Part shown: piece after piece, positions 31,882 to 41,918 of the stretch
Layout of the letters: the number at the start of each line of letters is the position of its first letter
Position numbering within the stretch: position 1 is the first letter of the stretch
NCBI RefSeq assembly: GCF_017873625.1
Contig: NZ_JAGGKL010000002.1
Span: 172,298-236,297, forward strand
Reading direction: 5' to 3'
DNA length: 64,000 nucleotides
Source of the DNA: Methanobacterium petrolearium
GTDB lineage: Archaea > Methanobacteriota > Methanobacteria > Methanobacteriales > Methanobacteriaceae
Made by a program: the position numbers and the translations under genes
Notes under the pieces: generated by a model
Databases searched by the model: none
Told to the model about the DNA's origin: nothing
What the model saw: the letters and a program-made list of their open reading frames with translations, nothing else

Positions 31882-31899
31882 ATATAACAATCGTTATAT
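31882..31899 (+). promoter_or_regulatory. Sulfur-island operator, metY promoter
   Basis: ATATAACAATCGTTATAT has perfect arms and spacer AATC. The plus-strand TATA-like TTTAAATA lies at 31866-31873, so transcription would start near 31895-31899, inside the site. The metY start is about 180 bases downstream. Confidence 0.75.
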
Positions 31900-31917
31900 T
31901 ATTGGGTGGTGACCTTT

Positions 31918-31956
31918 TTGGATATCTTTCGCTTATTGAAAGCTAAATATAGGTAA
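31918..31956 (+). CDS. Possible 12-residue leader peptide in the metY 5' region
   Basis: A TTG start with GGTGGTGA five bases upstream opens a frame MDIFRLLKAKYR followed by TAA. The initiation signal is as good as those of real genes in this window, and the frame lies between the metY operator and metY itself. It could be a regulatory leader peptide or the stump of a lost gene. It contains no Cys or Met beyond the start, so classical attenuation on those amino acids is not indicated. Confidence 0.35.
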   Translation: MDIFRLLKAKYR

Positions 31957-32076
31957 AATCTCCAGGTAATAGGTTAATTTCCATGATCCTCGTAATATAA
32001 AACATAATCATAAGAAAAACATTGTGGGATGTAAAAAAATAGGAAAAAAGAGATTTCAGGAGAAATGGAGGAAAAG

Positions 32077-33408
32077 ATGATGACAGGAATAGAGAAAAAA
32101 CACGGTTTAGCAACTTTAGGATTGCACGTGGGACAAGAAAAACCAGACCCCACCACTAATTCAAGGGCAGTGCCCATATACCAAACAGCCGCATATGTAT
32201 TTAACGACACAAATCACGCTGCCAACCTTTTTGGTCTCAAAGAACTGGGAAACATCTACACCCGTATAATGAATCCTACCAATGATGTGTTCGAAAGGAG
32301 AATAGCTGCAATTGAGGGTGGAAACTCGGCATTAGCTGTTGCATCTGGTCAAGCTGCCACGACATACTCATTACTAAACCTCAGCCTACCTGGTGATGAA
32401 ATATTATCTGCTGACAACCTTTACGGTGGAACATATCAACTTTTCAACTATACTTTCCCTGAATTAGGTAGAAAAGTTAATTTCGTTGACTCCAATAAAC
32501 CCGAAGAATTTGAAGATGCAATAACCGATAAAACCAAAGCCATATTTGCAGAATCACTGGGAAACCCTAAATTGAATGTTCCTGATTTCGAGATAATTAC
32601 AGACATCGCTCACGAAGCAGGTATTCCTGTAGTGGTAGACAACACCAGTGCAGTAGGCCTAGTGAAACCCATTGAACACGGTGTGGATATTACAGTACTG
32701 TCAGCAACTAAATTTATTGGTGGACACGGCACTTCCATTGGTGGTGTAATTGTAGATTCAGGTAACTTCAAATGGAATAATGGAAAATTCCCACAGTACA
32801 CAGAACCAGACCCCAGCTATCATGGTTTAGTTTATTGGGACGCATTTGGGAACTTCCCAGGATTAGGTAACGTTGCTTTCACATTCCGTGCAAGAGTACG
32901 GTTACTGCGAGATCTGGGAGCTCAGGTAGGTCCTTTCAACTCATGGTTATTCCTGCAGGGACTTGAAACACTGGATTTACGTGTTAAACAGCATTCACGT
33001 AATGCATTAACTGTAGCTGAATTCTTAAAAACCCATCCAAAAGTCAGTTGGGTGAGCTATCCTGGACTAAAAGATGATTCTGCCAATGAAATAGCATCAA
33101 AATACCTTAAAAACGGATATGGTGCTTTACTCGGATTTGGTGTCAAAGGAGGTCTGGAAGCCGGAAAACAGTTCATAGAAAATGTTGAACTATTTTCACA
33201 CCTGGCTAACATAGGAGATTCTAAAAGTCTAGTAATACACCCTGCATCCACCACCCACCAGCAATTAACACCTGAAGAACAGGAAACTACTGGAGTTACA
33301 CCTGATTTCATACGTCTATCAATTGGACTTGAAGATGTTGAAGATATTATTGCAGATCTCAATCAGGCCCTATCTCGTATTGATATAGACGATGATGTAG
33401 ATGAATAA
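32077..33408 (+). CDS. metY: O-acetylhomoserine sulfhydrylase
   Basis: This PLP enzyme of about 443 residues, in the Cys/Met metabolism family, makes homocysteine from O-acetylhomoserine and sulfide. The N-terminal LGLHVGQEKPDPTTNSRAVPIYQT, the PLP phosphate loop VASGQAATTYS and the Lys in SATKFIGGHGTS are complete. The length fits OAH sulfhydrylases rather than the shorter cystathionine enzymes. The ATG at 32077 (or 32080) has GGAGG at 32067-32071; an ATG at 32065 lies against its own SD too closely. The promoter bears the sulfur-island operator. metX follows 117 bases downstream and supplies its substrate. Confidence 0.94.
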   Translation: MMTGIEKKHGLATLGLHVGQEKPDPTTNSRAVPIYQTAAYVFNDTNHAANLFGLKELGNIYTRIMNPTNDVFERRIAAIEGGNSALAVASGQAATTYSLLNLSLPGDEILSADNLYGGTYQLFNYTFPELGRKVNFVDSNKPEEFEDAITDKTKAIFAESLGNPKLNVPDFEIITDIAHEAGIPVVVDNTSAVGLVKPIEHGVDITVLSATKFIGGHGTSIGGVIVDSGNFKWNNGKFPQYTEPDPSYHGLVYWDAFGNFPGLGNVAFTFRARVRLLRDLGAQVGPFNSWLFLQGLETLDLRVKQHSRNALTVAEFLKTHPKVSWVSYPGLKDDSANEIASKYLKNGYGALLGFGVKGGLEAGKQFIENVELFSHLANIGDSKSLVIHPASTTHQQLTPEEQETTGVTPDFIRLSIGLEDVEDIIADLNQALSRIDIDDDVDE

Positions 33409-33492
33409 TCATAGGAAAAAATAATTCAAGATTGGACAAGTAGAAACGCTAGATTGCTGTGCAAAAATGAACAACACCTCCCTCATGGATAA

Positions 33493-33501
33493 TTTATATA
33501 A
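33493..33501 (+). promoter_or_regulatory. TATA box of metX
   Basis: TTTATATAA is a strong archaeal TATA box. Transcription start about 25 bases downstream falls near 33520, only a few bases before the ATG at 33526, so the metX message is probably leaderless or almost so. This rules against the GTG at 33514. No copy of the sulfur-island operator is present here. Confidence 0.6.
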
Positions 33502-33525
33502 AAAAAACGCAACGTGGTAAAAGTT

Positions 33526-35016
33526 ATGAAAAAAGAATCTGTTGGCGTTGTAAAAACTGAATACTACAAACTATCTGATGAACTAATCTTAGATGGAGGA
33601 AATCTTCTTAAAAATGTTACTATAGCTTATGAAACATATGGGAGATTAAATAAGCAAAAAAGTAATGCTATTTTGGTCTGCCACGCCCTTTCAGGAGATT
33701 CTCATGTTGCAGGATGGTATGATGCAGATCGAAAACCTGGATGGTGGGATACTATTGTGGGACCTGGAAAATGCCTGGATACCGAAAGATACTTTATAAT
33801 CTGCTCCAATGTCATAGGTGGATGTAAAGGATCAACCGGTCCATCATCCCTAAATCCTGACACCAACAAACCTTACGCAATGGACTTTCCCATAATAACC
33901 ATTAAGGACATGGTTCATGCTCAAAAAAAGCTCATCGAGTATTTAGAAATCGAACAACTATTTTCAGTAGTAGGTGGGTCCATGGGTGGAATGCAAGTAC
34001 TCCAATGGTGTGTGTCCTATCCTGATATGGTCAGATCAGCCATAGCCATTGCAACCACATCTTACTCATCACCTCAACAGATTGCATTCAATGAAGTAGG
34101 AAGAAGGGCCATTATATCAGATCCCAACTGGAATGATGGTGAATATTATAATGAGGAATTTCCGGACAGTGGATTATCCCTGGCAAGAATGATAGGGCAC
34201 ATAACTTATCTCAGCAATGAATCTATGTATGAAAAATTCGGAAGAAGATTGCAGGATAAAGATGAATACAGTTTTGACTTTACAACTGACTTTGAAGTAG
34301 AAAGTTACCTTCATTACCAAGGAAACACCTTCACCAAACGATTTGATGCCAATTCCTATCTTTACATATCTAAAGCTATTGACTATTTTGATTTAACAGA
34401 AAATGGAACAATAACACTGTCAGAAGCTTTTAAAAATGTTAAATCAAGATTTTTAGTGATATCAGTAGATTCAGACTGGTTATACACGCCAGAAGAGTCT
34501 CAGGAAATTGTAATGGCCCTTACTGCCAATGATGTTGATGTTTCATATAATCAAATCAAATCCAGCTATGGACATGATGCTTTCCTCTTGGAATCAGGTC
34601 AGTTAAACTACATAATCAACGGATTTTTCAGTGAAACCCTGGTAGTGGATGTAATGACCATCCATGCCCCAATCATACATGAAAATTCCAGTATTGAAGA
34701 AGCAGCTGGCTTCATGTTAGATGAAAGAGTCACTCATCTTCCAGTTGTATCAGAAGACTGTAGAATCATGGGAATTGTAACTGCATGGGATATTTCCAAA
34801 GCTGTTGCCCTCAAATGTGTTAAATTAGAACAAATAATGACCCGCAATGTTATAACTGCTTTTCCACATGATCCCATTGAACGTGCTGCCCGGAAAATGA
34901 GGAAATACAATATTTCGTCATTACCGGTGGTTAATGATCAGGGACTGGTCATGGGAGTGATAACCACAGACCATATCAGTACCTTAATCGCAGGAGATAA
35001 TTTCAGGGAGAAATAA
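33526..35016 (+). CDS. metX: Homoserine O-acetyltransferase with C-terminal CBS pair
   Basis: This protein of about 496 residues has two parts. The alpha/beta-hydrolase MetX domain (about 1-370) transfers acetyl from acetyl-CoA to homoserine: oxyanion region VCHALSGDSHVAG, nucleophile Ser152 in GGSMGGMQ, Asp in VDSDWLY and His in YGHDAFL. A pair of CBS domains follows (about 376-490; MTIHAPIIHENSSIEEA and MTRNVITAFPHDPIERA). CBS pairs bind adenosyl ligands, so the enzyme may be controlled by S-adenosylmethionine or AMP, an inference. It is shortly downstream of metY and upstream of the desulfurase, and uses homoserine made by hom at 22.7 kb. Confidence 0.94.
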   Translation: MKKESVGVVKTEYYKLSDELILDGGNLLKNVTIAYETYGRLNKQKSNAILVCHALSGDSHVAGWYDADRKPGWWDTIVGPGKCLDTERYFIICSNVIGGCKGSTGPSSLNPDTNKPYAMDFPIITIKDMVHAQKKLIEYLEIEQLFSVVGGSMGGMQVLQWCVSYPDMVRSAIAIATTSYSSPQQIAFNEVGRRAIISDPNWNDGEYYNEEFPDSGLSLARMIGHITYLSNESMYEKFGRRLQDKDEYSFDFTTDFEVESYLHYQGNTFTKRFDANSYLYISKAIDYFDLTENGTITLSEAFKNVKSRFLVISVDSDWLYTPEESQEIVMALTANDVDVSYNQIKSSYGHDAFLLESGQLNYIINGFFSETLVVDVMTIHAPIIHENSSIEEAAGFMLDERVTHLPVVSEDCRIMGIVTAWDISKAVALKCVKLEQIMTRNVITAFPHDPIERAARKMRKYNISSLPVVNDQGLVMGVITTDHISTLIAGDNFREK

Positions 35017-35215
35017 TTAAAGGAATTGCCATGATATTGTACGATGTTGTCGAGTATTGAATAAGCAAATTGGAAGAATTTAAGTTTAGAATTTAAATTG
35101 GAAGAATTAAAGTCTAAAATTTAAAATTCAATTCACTCAACATGCAAAAACTTAAGATTGTTATATTCAAATCATTCCCATTATTGATTAATAGAAACCA
35201 TTGGAGCTGATAAAA

Positions 35216-36382
35216 ATGAGTTATATGGATCATTCTGCAACCTCACCAGTAAAATCAGAAGTTTTAGAGGCCATGTTACCTTTCTTTACAACAGAATTTG
35301 GAAATGCCTCAACATTATATAAATTGGGTAGAGATGCTAGAACTGCCATGGAAAAAGCCAGAAAACAGGTAGCATCATTGATAGGTGCTGATACATCTGA
35401 GATCTATTTTACAAGTGGTGGAACAGAATCAGATAATATTGCCATAAAAGGAACAGTCATTCCATTGAAAAAGAATGGTAACCATATCATAACCAGTGCT
35501 ATTGAACACCCTGCAGTTGAAGAAACCTGTAAATATCTGGAAAAAAACGGTTATCGAGTAACCTATCTTCCAGTGGGGAAAGAAGGGATTGTTAAACTTG
35601 CGGATATTCAAGAGGCAATAACCGATGAAACTATTCTTATTACTATTATGCATGCCAACAATGAGATAGGCACAATACAACCGATTGCAGAAATTGGAAA
35701 ACTGGCTAAAGAAAAAGGGATCATATTCCACACTGATGCAGTACAGAGTATCGGTAAAATAAAGGTAAATGTGGATGAGTTAAATGTGGATTTACTGTCT
35801 ATTTCTGCCCATAAACTTTATGGGCCCAAAGGAATCGGTGCACTTTACATAAGGAAAGGTGTGAGGATTGATCCATTACTTCATGGTGGAGGGCATGAAC
35901 GAGGGATTCGACCAGGAACAGAGAATATTGCTGGAATTGTTGGGTTAGGAAAAGCCTGTCAGATCGCTGAGGAAAACCTGGACTCAAATATAAAATACAT
36001 CACATCCCTACGAGACAGACTCATTGAAGGAGTTTTAGATAGCATAGAAGCCTCCTATCTTAATGGGCATCGTACCAAGAGATTGCCCAACAATGCCAAC
36101 TTCCGCTTCAGCAGCATAGAAGGGGAATCACTGGTCCTGCAACTGGATGCTAAGGGGATTGATGCCTCAACCGGTTCAGCCTGTTCATCCAAGAAGTTAG
36201 AACCATCACATGTCTTAATGGCCATTGGGCTGGAGGAAGTAGATGCTCATGGTTCACTCAGAATCAGTTTGGGCCAAGAAAACACTGAAAAAGACATTGA
36301 TTATGCTATAGGTGCAATTAATGAAGTGGTTGAAAGATTAAGGAGTATGTCTCCTCTTTGGTGTCCAACCAAAGAAGGTTAA
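35216..36382 (+). CDS. Cysteine desulfurase (NifS/IscS type)
   Basis: This PLP enzyme of about 388 residues takes sulfur from cysteine to form a persulfide for iron-sulfur clusters and tRNA or cofactor thiolation. The PLP Lys is in SISAHKLYGPKG and the catalytic Cys in the loop STGSACSSKKLEPSH. The Cys loop form (long, NifS/IscS group I) is intact. Start: ATG at 35216 with GGAGCTGAT four bases upstream, preferred over the TTG at 35201. A scaffold gene follows 27 bases later. A half operator (GTTATAT, 35160-35166) lies upstream, but the other arm is missing. Confidence 0.95.
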   Translation: MSYMDHSATSPVKSEVLEAMLPFFTTEFGNASTLYKLGRDARTAMEKARKQVASLIGADTSEIYFTSGGTESDNIAIKGTVIPLKKNGNHIITSAIEHPAVEETCKYLEKNGYRVTYLPVGKEGIVKLADIQEAITDETILITIMHANNEIGTIQPIAEIGKLAKEKGIIFHTDAVQSIGKIKVNVDELNVDLLSISAHKLYGPKGIGALYIRKGVRIDPLLHGGGHERGIRPGTENIAGIVGLGKACQIAEENLDSNIKYITSLRDRLIEGVLDSIEASYLNGHRTKRLPNNANFRFSSIEGESLVLQLDAKGIDASTGSACSSKKLEPSHVLMAIGLEEVDAHGSLRISLGQENTEKDIDYAIGAINEVVERLRSMSPLWCPTKEG

Positions 36383-36409
36383 TAATCAGATAATTTAACA
36401 GGTGATAAT

Positions 36410-36778
36410 GTGTATAGTGAAAAAGTTATGGAACATTTCTCCAACCCACGGAATGTTGGTGAAATTGAAGATGCCAGTGGTGTGGGTACTGAAGGAAACC
36501 CGGTTTGCGGGGATCTTATGACCATTTATATAACCGTTGAAAATGATGTCATAACTGATATCAAGTTCAAAACATTCGGTTGCGGTGCAGCCATCGCCAC
36601 CAGTAGCATGATAACAGAAATGGCAATGGGGAAAACAATTGATGAAGCATTAAAAATCACCCGTGATGATGTGGCTGAGGAATTAGAAGGACTACCTCCA
36701 GTTAAGATGCACTGTTCTAACTTGGCAGCAGATGCCTTAAAGGCAGCCATTGAAGATTATAAAAAGAAACAGTCCTGA
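36410..36778 (+). CDS. IscU/NifU-type iron-sulfur cluster scaffold protein
   Basis: This 122-residue scaffold, on which iron-sulfur clusters are built, has its three ligand cysteines in NPVCGDLM, FGCGAAIATSS and MHCSNLA. The family start (YSEKVMEHFSNPRNVG) is standard. The start is a GTG at 36410 with GGTGAT three bases upstream. It forms an obvious two-gene unit with the cysteine desulfurase. The ATG overlapping it is out of frame. Confidence 0.95.
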   Translation: MYSEKVMEHFSNPRNVGEIEDASGVGTEGNPVCGDLMTIYITVENDVITDIKFKTFGCGAAIATSSMITEMAMGKTIDEALKITRDDVAEELEGLPPVKMHCSNLAADALKAAIEDYKKKQS

Positions 36779-36876
36779 AAATCAAAAAATTTTAATGGTT
36801 TTAATAAATGAATTTTTAACATTAATTCGTTTATTATCATTTTTTTTAAGCATTTTCCCGTACCGGAGGATTATTT

Positions 36877-37629
36877 TTGGCAATGTTTAAGAAAATTCCA
36901 TCAAAAAGGGTGAAAAACAGTTCAAAAGACGTGATTGAGAAGATTGCCATTGATTCAGAGATAGAACTGGTTATTAATGAAGTTTTCACCAGAAAGTTTT
37001 CCATAAGCCCGGAATGTCTTCAGGAATTTGCAATAGGATACCTTTTAGGTGAAGGTCTAATAACTGCAACTGAAGATATTGATGAAATAAAGGTTTTTGA
37101 CTCTAAAGTTGAGGTGAAGGTGAATCTGGAGGATTTTGACCTACGTAAAGAATTGGTAGTAGGTTCAGATTGTTTTGGGGGTTGGAGGCATAAAATAGAC
37201 TTTGTGGGAGAAATTGAATCTAATTTTCAGCTTTCAAAAAAGGATTTGCTGGAATCTTTCAGTGGTCTGAAAGAAAAAGCAAGGGTTTGGAAGGAAACTG
37301 GGGGCACTCACATTGCGGGGCTGGTAAGTCATGATGGATTCATTTCTAGAGAAGATGTTAGTAGGCATGTGGCAGCAGATAAAGTAATAGGTGCTGCTGC
37401 TCTGGAAAATGTAAATTTTGGGGAGTGTTTTATGGTTTACAGTGGTCGCATGCCTGCAGATATGATGATTAAATTGGCTAGAGTGGGAATTCCAGTAATA
37501 GCATCTAATTCTGCCCCTACATCATCAGGATATGAAGTGGCATTAAAAGCAGGAATTACCCTGATTGGGTTTTTAAGGGAGAAACGCTTTAATGTTTATA
37601 CTCATCCACAGAGAGTATCTATCCAATAA
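36877..37629 (+). CDS. fdhD: FdhD family formate dehydrogenase accessory protein
   Basis: This 250-residue protein is homologous to FdhD, the sulfurtransferase that passes sulfur from a cysteine desulfurase to the molybdenum or tungsten cofactor of formate dehydrogenase. Typical segments are EFAIGYLLGEGLI, TGGTHIAGLV, SREDVSRHVAADKVIGAA and ISNSAPTSSGYEVA (read ASNSAPTSSG). The Cys-rich loop reads SDCFGGWRHK, with one Cys where E. coli FdhD has a CxxC pair. TTG start with GGAGGA six bases upstream. Position beside the desulfurase and scaffold genes agrees with sulfur transfer. Confidence 0.88.
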   Translation: MAMFKKIPSKRVKNSSKDVIEKIAIDSEIELVINEVFTRKFSISPECLQEFAIGYLLGEGLITATEDIDEIKVFDSKVEVKVNLEDFDLRKELVVGSDCFGGWRHKIDFVGEIESNFQLSKKDLLESFSGLKEKARVWKETGGTHIAGLVSHDGFISREDVSRHVAADKVIGAAALENVNFGECFMVYSGRMPADMMIKLARVGIPVIASNSAPTSSGYEVALKAGITLIGFLREKRFNVYTHPQRVSIQ

Positions 37630-37795
37630 CTTTTTTTTAAAAAATTAACAATCATTGTCAATTAACTCTGTCAGAAATTAGGATCAATATTAATAACTCA
37701 ATATTGATAATATATTGAAAAATTGGAAAGATAAAAAGTATTGAATAAAAAAAACCATTAAAATGAATTTTGTTATATTAATAAAACAGTAATGA

Positions 37796-38440
37796 TTATT
37801 TATCTTTTAATCTCTTAATAGCTTCATCAAAGAGGATCATGGATTTTTCAAGAACAAGAAGGACAGCATAATTGCAGTTGTAGCGTAAATTCACTATATT
37901 ATGGCCTTTTCCATTCCTTTCAACCAGCATAAGGGGATAATTTCCACAGACCTGTGGTCTTGAATCATATATTTTACATTTATTCACATCGCTGTTATGG
38001 AATTTGCAGGGTTTATCTTCCTTAAACTGGTAATGTTCAGGGTAAAGTACGTTGGGAATTATTTCGTCTTTCAAATCAGAGTTGAATGTAAGGAGGATGT
38101 TCACTTCATCTTTGTGAATAAATATGGGGGAGGATTCCTTGCAGCATCTACCACAGTTGTTGCACCATTCAGGATGGTTATCAGCAATCTCCATATTTGA
38201 TGGTCCGCCAATTGCATCTAAGCTAAGTACATCGGCAAGTTCTATTATTTCATTAAGGTCCCCTTTACTAACTCCTAATTTCTTATATTTTTTAATGGAT
38301 CTTTTCTTTTTCAACCTCTTGAAAACAGCCTTTTCCAGGAGTTCAACATCCTCAAGAGAATTTTCTATTTTCTCAGATTCTAAAGCTTTTTGTCTAAGCT
38401 CCCAGAAAAGTTCTTTATCAATCAAAAGATCCCTTAACAT
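37796..38440 (-). CDS. YkgJ family cysteine cluster protein
   Basis: This protein of about 214 residues has the cysteine cluster typical of the YkgJ (zinc or iron chelator) family: CNNCGRCC followed after about 40 residues by PCKFHNSDVNKCKIYDSRPQVCGNYP. The N-terminal 70 residues are helical and charged. The cysteines probably bind a zinc or an iron-sulfur cluster. The ATG at 38440 is preferred over a GTG at 38449 for spacing to GTGA. Its gene lies just downstream of the CoA-disulfide-reductase-like gene (25 bases), so the two are probably co-transcribed. Function unknown. Confidence 0.82.
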   Translation of the reverse strand: MLRDLLIDKELFWELRQKALESEKIENSLEDVELLEKAVFKRLKKKRSIKKYKKLGVSKGDLNEIIELADVLSLDAIGGPSNMEIADNHPEWCNNCGRCCKESSPIFIHKDEVNILLTFNSDLKDEIIPNVLYPEHYQFKEDKPCKFHNSDVNKCKIYDSRPQVCGNYPLMLVERNGKGHNIVNLRYNCNYAVLLVLEKSMILFDEAIKRLKDK

Positions 38441-38465
38441 TGATGACACTCACTTAATTTGACAC

Positions 38466-39824
38466 TCAATTATTGGCATTGCGGGTTTTCAATTTTTCAC
38501 AGGCTTCTTCTGCAGCCAGAATAAGAGGATCAGTTACCATGGAAACTGGAGGAGCATAAGAAAATTCTGTGGTAGCCAGTTCCCAGCAGGTAACACCATT
38601 TGATATTGCAAGGGACATGGTATCCACTCTTTCTGCGACTCTTTCCTCTCCGATCATCTGACAACCAATAACCTGTCCTTTGAGGTTGCATATGATCTTA
38701 ACATCGATTCGTTTTCCTCCAGGATAATAACGAGCCTTACTGAGAGCTTTGATTTTTCCAGATATTACTTCGATCCCTTTTTGAGGGGCTAATATCTTGG
38801 TTATGCCCACGGCACCAAATTCAAGATCTCCAACCTTGGAAACCATGGAATTTAGGACGGGCTTAAATTTGCCACCGATACCTATGATATTTTTGGCAGC
38901 GATTTTTCCCTGGCTTACAGCAGCTGTTCCCAACATGGACTGAGTATATTCTCCGGTTATTGCATCCAAAACTTCTACACAGTCTCCAACAGCATATATA
39001 TTCAGTATAGATGTTTGCATCTTTTCATTAACTCTAATAGCCATTTTACCAAGTTTGCAGCCTGCTTTTCTGGCTAATTCAAGTCGAGGTCTAACTCCAG
39101 TGGCCAATATAACCATATCTGCCTTCACGATTTTATCACCAAAAACTACCCCTTCAGCATGATTTTCACCTAAAATCTTCTCTGCAGGACGATCTAGAAT
39201 TACATCAATACCCTGTTTTTCAATGTATTTTTGAACTATTCCTGCCATATCTGGATCTAAAGATCTTGGGATAATTTGTGGAAGCATTTCAGTCATAGTA
39301 ACCTTTAAACCCATTTGTTTAAGAGCATAAGATGTTTCTAAACCAATTAAACTTGCACCTACCACCACTACATGTTTACTTTTCTCAGCCCACTTTTTGA
39401 TTTTAAAACCATCTTCAATGGTCTTGATTTTGAAAACACCATCTAAATCTGTTCCTTCAATTGGGGGAATAAATGAACTTGCCCCAGTGGCTATAACTAG
39501 ACAATCATATGGTAACTCTTTTTCATCAGAATCATCTTGGTTAATTAAACGATATTTAACCTTTTTTTCATCACTTATTACATCATATACTTCTGCTTCG
39601 GTGATAATCTCTATATCTTTTTCCAGATAATCTTCAGCTTGGTGCATGATAATATTATCAAAATTTTCCACTTCCCCACCCAAAACATAGGGTATGGCAC
39701 ATGGGGAATAAGCAATATGCTTTTCTGTGGTAATTACAGTTATTTCTACAGTTTTATTGCATTTTCTTATATTAGATGCTGTGGAAAGCCCACCAGCACC
39801 GCCACCGGCTATTACAATTTTCAT
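38466..39824 (-). CDS. FAD-dependent CoA-disulfide reductase / NADH oxidase family protein
   Basis: This 452-residue flavoprotein has an N-terminal FAD-binding GGGAGGLSTA and the single active-site Cys at residue 42 in AYSPCAIPYVLGG, as in CoA-disulfide reductases and related NADH oxidases. The NAD(P)-binding motif VVGASLIGLETS and the C-terminal dimer domain follow. Depending on the member, these enzymes reduce CoA disulfide, polysulfide or oxygen. The neighbourhood of sulfur genes makes a thiol or polysulfide role more likely than oxygen removal, by inference. Two TATAATTATA palindromes 30 bases apart lie just upstream. Confidence 0.88.
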   Translation of the reverse strand: MKIVIAGGGAGGLSTASNIRKCNKTVEITVITTEKHIAYSPCAIPYVLGGEVENFDNIIMHQAEDYLEKDIEIITEAEVYDVISDEKKVKYRLINQDDSDEKELPYDCLVIATGASSFIPPIEGTDLDGVFKIKTIEDGFKIKKWAEKSKHVVVVGASLIGLETSYALKQMGLKVTMTEMLPQIIPRSLDPDMAGIVQKYIEKQGIDVILDRPAEKILGENHAEGVVFGDKIVKADMVILATGVRPRLELARKAGCKLGKMAIRVNEKMQTSILNIYAVGDCVEVLDAITGEYTQSMLGTAAVSQGKIAAKNIIGIGGKFKPVLNSMVSKVGDLEFGAVGITKILAPQKGIEVISGKIKALSKARYYPGGKRIDVKIICNLKGQVIGCQMIGEERVAERVDTMSLAISNGVTCWELATTEFSYAPPVSMVTDPLILAAEEACEKLKTRNANN

Positions 39825-40482
39825 TTTTATTTTTCACCTATGGAACTAAACTATGAAAGATATAATTATATGGACTTCATATGTAAAGTTTATAATTATA
39901 AAAACTTACCAGGATTAATTATACATAAATATATTACAACCTTAAATTAACCATGATAATTCTCCATTAACCTTTTTAATGGATAAATAGACTCGATCTT
40001 TGCTACGATTCATCATCGTGATTCCTCTTATATCAATAAATATAAAATTCAAATTATAAAAAGTTAGTACTTAATTATGATCTAAATGATTTAATAATAA
40101 CTGGAATAGGTGGATTTATAGGAGAAATAGTAAAAAAGATAGAGAGAAAAAAAGGATTTTTAATAGTTTAAACATATTTTTAAAATTTTACAATTTTTTT
40201 ACCAATAGTTTGGTTATAACCACCTATTTTAAATATTCAACGAGTTATGAGTTTAGAAATGGTTTCGGTAAATTTTATGGTAATTTTATAAACATGCAAA
40301 TCCTGAAGTTTTCAGTATTTGGTTTCTAAAAAGGGGTAGATGGTACTTTGATTGTGACTGGAATTTCACTGCATAAATTATTTTGTTGGGTTAGGTAGAT
40401 CTACATTTTGGCACTACATAAGAAGTCCTGATAAATGCATGGACTTTTTTTAGCGTTCTTTAGATATCTAACTATAATTAGA
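39825..40482. other. 658-base intergenic region without a gene
   Basis: This AT-rich gap holds two copies of the palindrome TATAATTATA (39861-39870 and 39891-39900), centred exactly 30 bases apart, just upstream of the flavoprotein start, and another palindrome, TGGTTATAACCA, at 40211-40222. Short open frames exist (for example at 40435) but overlap the 3' end of the MOSC gene and lack a ribosome site. I see no RNA gene. It is the longest gene-free stretch in the window and may contain a decayed gene. Confidence 0.5.
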
Positions 40483-40926
40483 TTAAATAATATTAATTTC
40501 ATCCCCTACTTTGACTTTTCCACCTTTCAACACCTTAGTAAAAATACCTTCCCTGGGCATTATACAGTCTCCGGCTTCTTGATAAATAGCGCAGCGGTTG
40601 TGGCACTTTTTACCTATTTGGGAAACAATCAGTATAACCTCTTTCCCAACTTTTAGGTGGGTTTCAATGGTCAGTGATGTTAAATCAATGTTTGTGGTTG
40701 TTAAATTTTTAGCAAAATCTCCAGGTTTTACATCCAGTCCCATGTTACGCATTTTTTGAATGCTTTCTTGGGCTAAAAGACTGATATGGCGATGAGTTTC
40801 TGCAGAGCAGTGAGCGTCTCCCATCAAACCATGGTTCTTTTTTAGGATTCCTATTTTTACATTGGTTTTTTTCGTCTGTTTTTGAGGACTGGTACAAACA
40901 GCGATTATTTTCCCGTATTGAGGCAT
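40483..40926 (-). CDS. MOSC domain-containing protein
   Basis: This protein of about 147 residues is a MOSC domain, the sulfur-carrier fold shared with Moco sulfurases. The MOSC start (GKIIAVCTSPQ, LKKNHGLMGDAHCS) and the C-terminal signature with conserved Cys (GKKCHNRCAIYQEAGDCIMPREGIF) are complete. Such single-domain proteins in archaea may carry sulfur for molybdopterin or other metabolites. It lies 84 bases downstream of the Thi4 gene on the same strand and is probably in the same unit, so it may also be under the tandem operator. The ATG at 40926 gives the family N-terminus. Confidence 0.88.
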   Translation of the reverse strand: MPQYGKIIAVCTSPQKQTKKTNVKIGILKKNHGLMGDAHCSAETHRHISLLAQESIQKMRNMGLDVKPGDFAKNLTTTNIDLTSLTIETHLKVGKEVILIVSQIGKKCHNRCAIYQEAGDCIMPREGIFTKVLKGGKVKVGDEINII

Positions 40927-41010
40927 GGTAAACACAAGGTATGATTTGAATAAGAAATAAAATAATAAAATGAAATAAAAATCTTAAAATATCAACAGAG
41001 GGATGATTAT

Positions 41011-41853
<843 letters not shown>

Positions 41854-41918
41854 TTTTACATCTTCCTTGTTTAATCTGGTTTATTTTATCCCTGAATTCA
41901 AGGGGGACTTCACTACCT

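Noticed and set aside
35149..35166. Sulfur-island operator before the cysteine desulfurase gene
   Set aside because: Only the right arm GTTATAT is present; the left arm AACTTAA does not match, so it is not counted as a site.
40435..40656. Plus-strand frame of 73 codons
   Set aside because: Antisense to the MOSC gene for most of its length, no ribosome site and no protein pattern.
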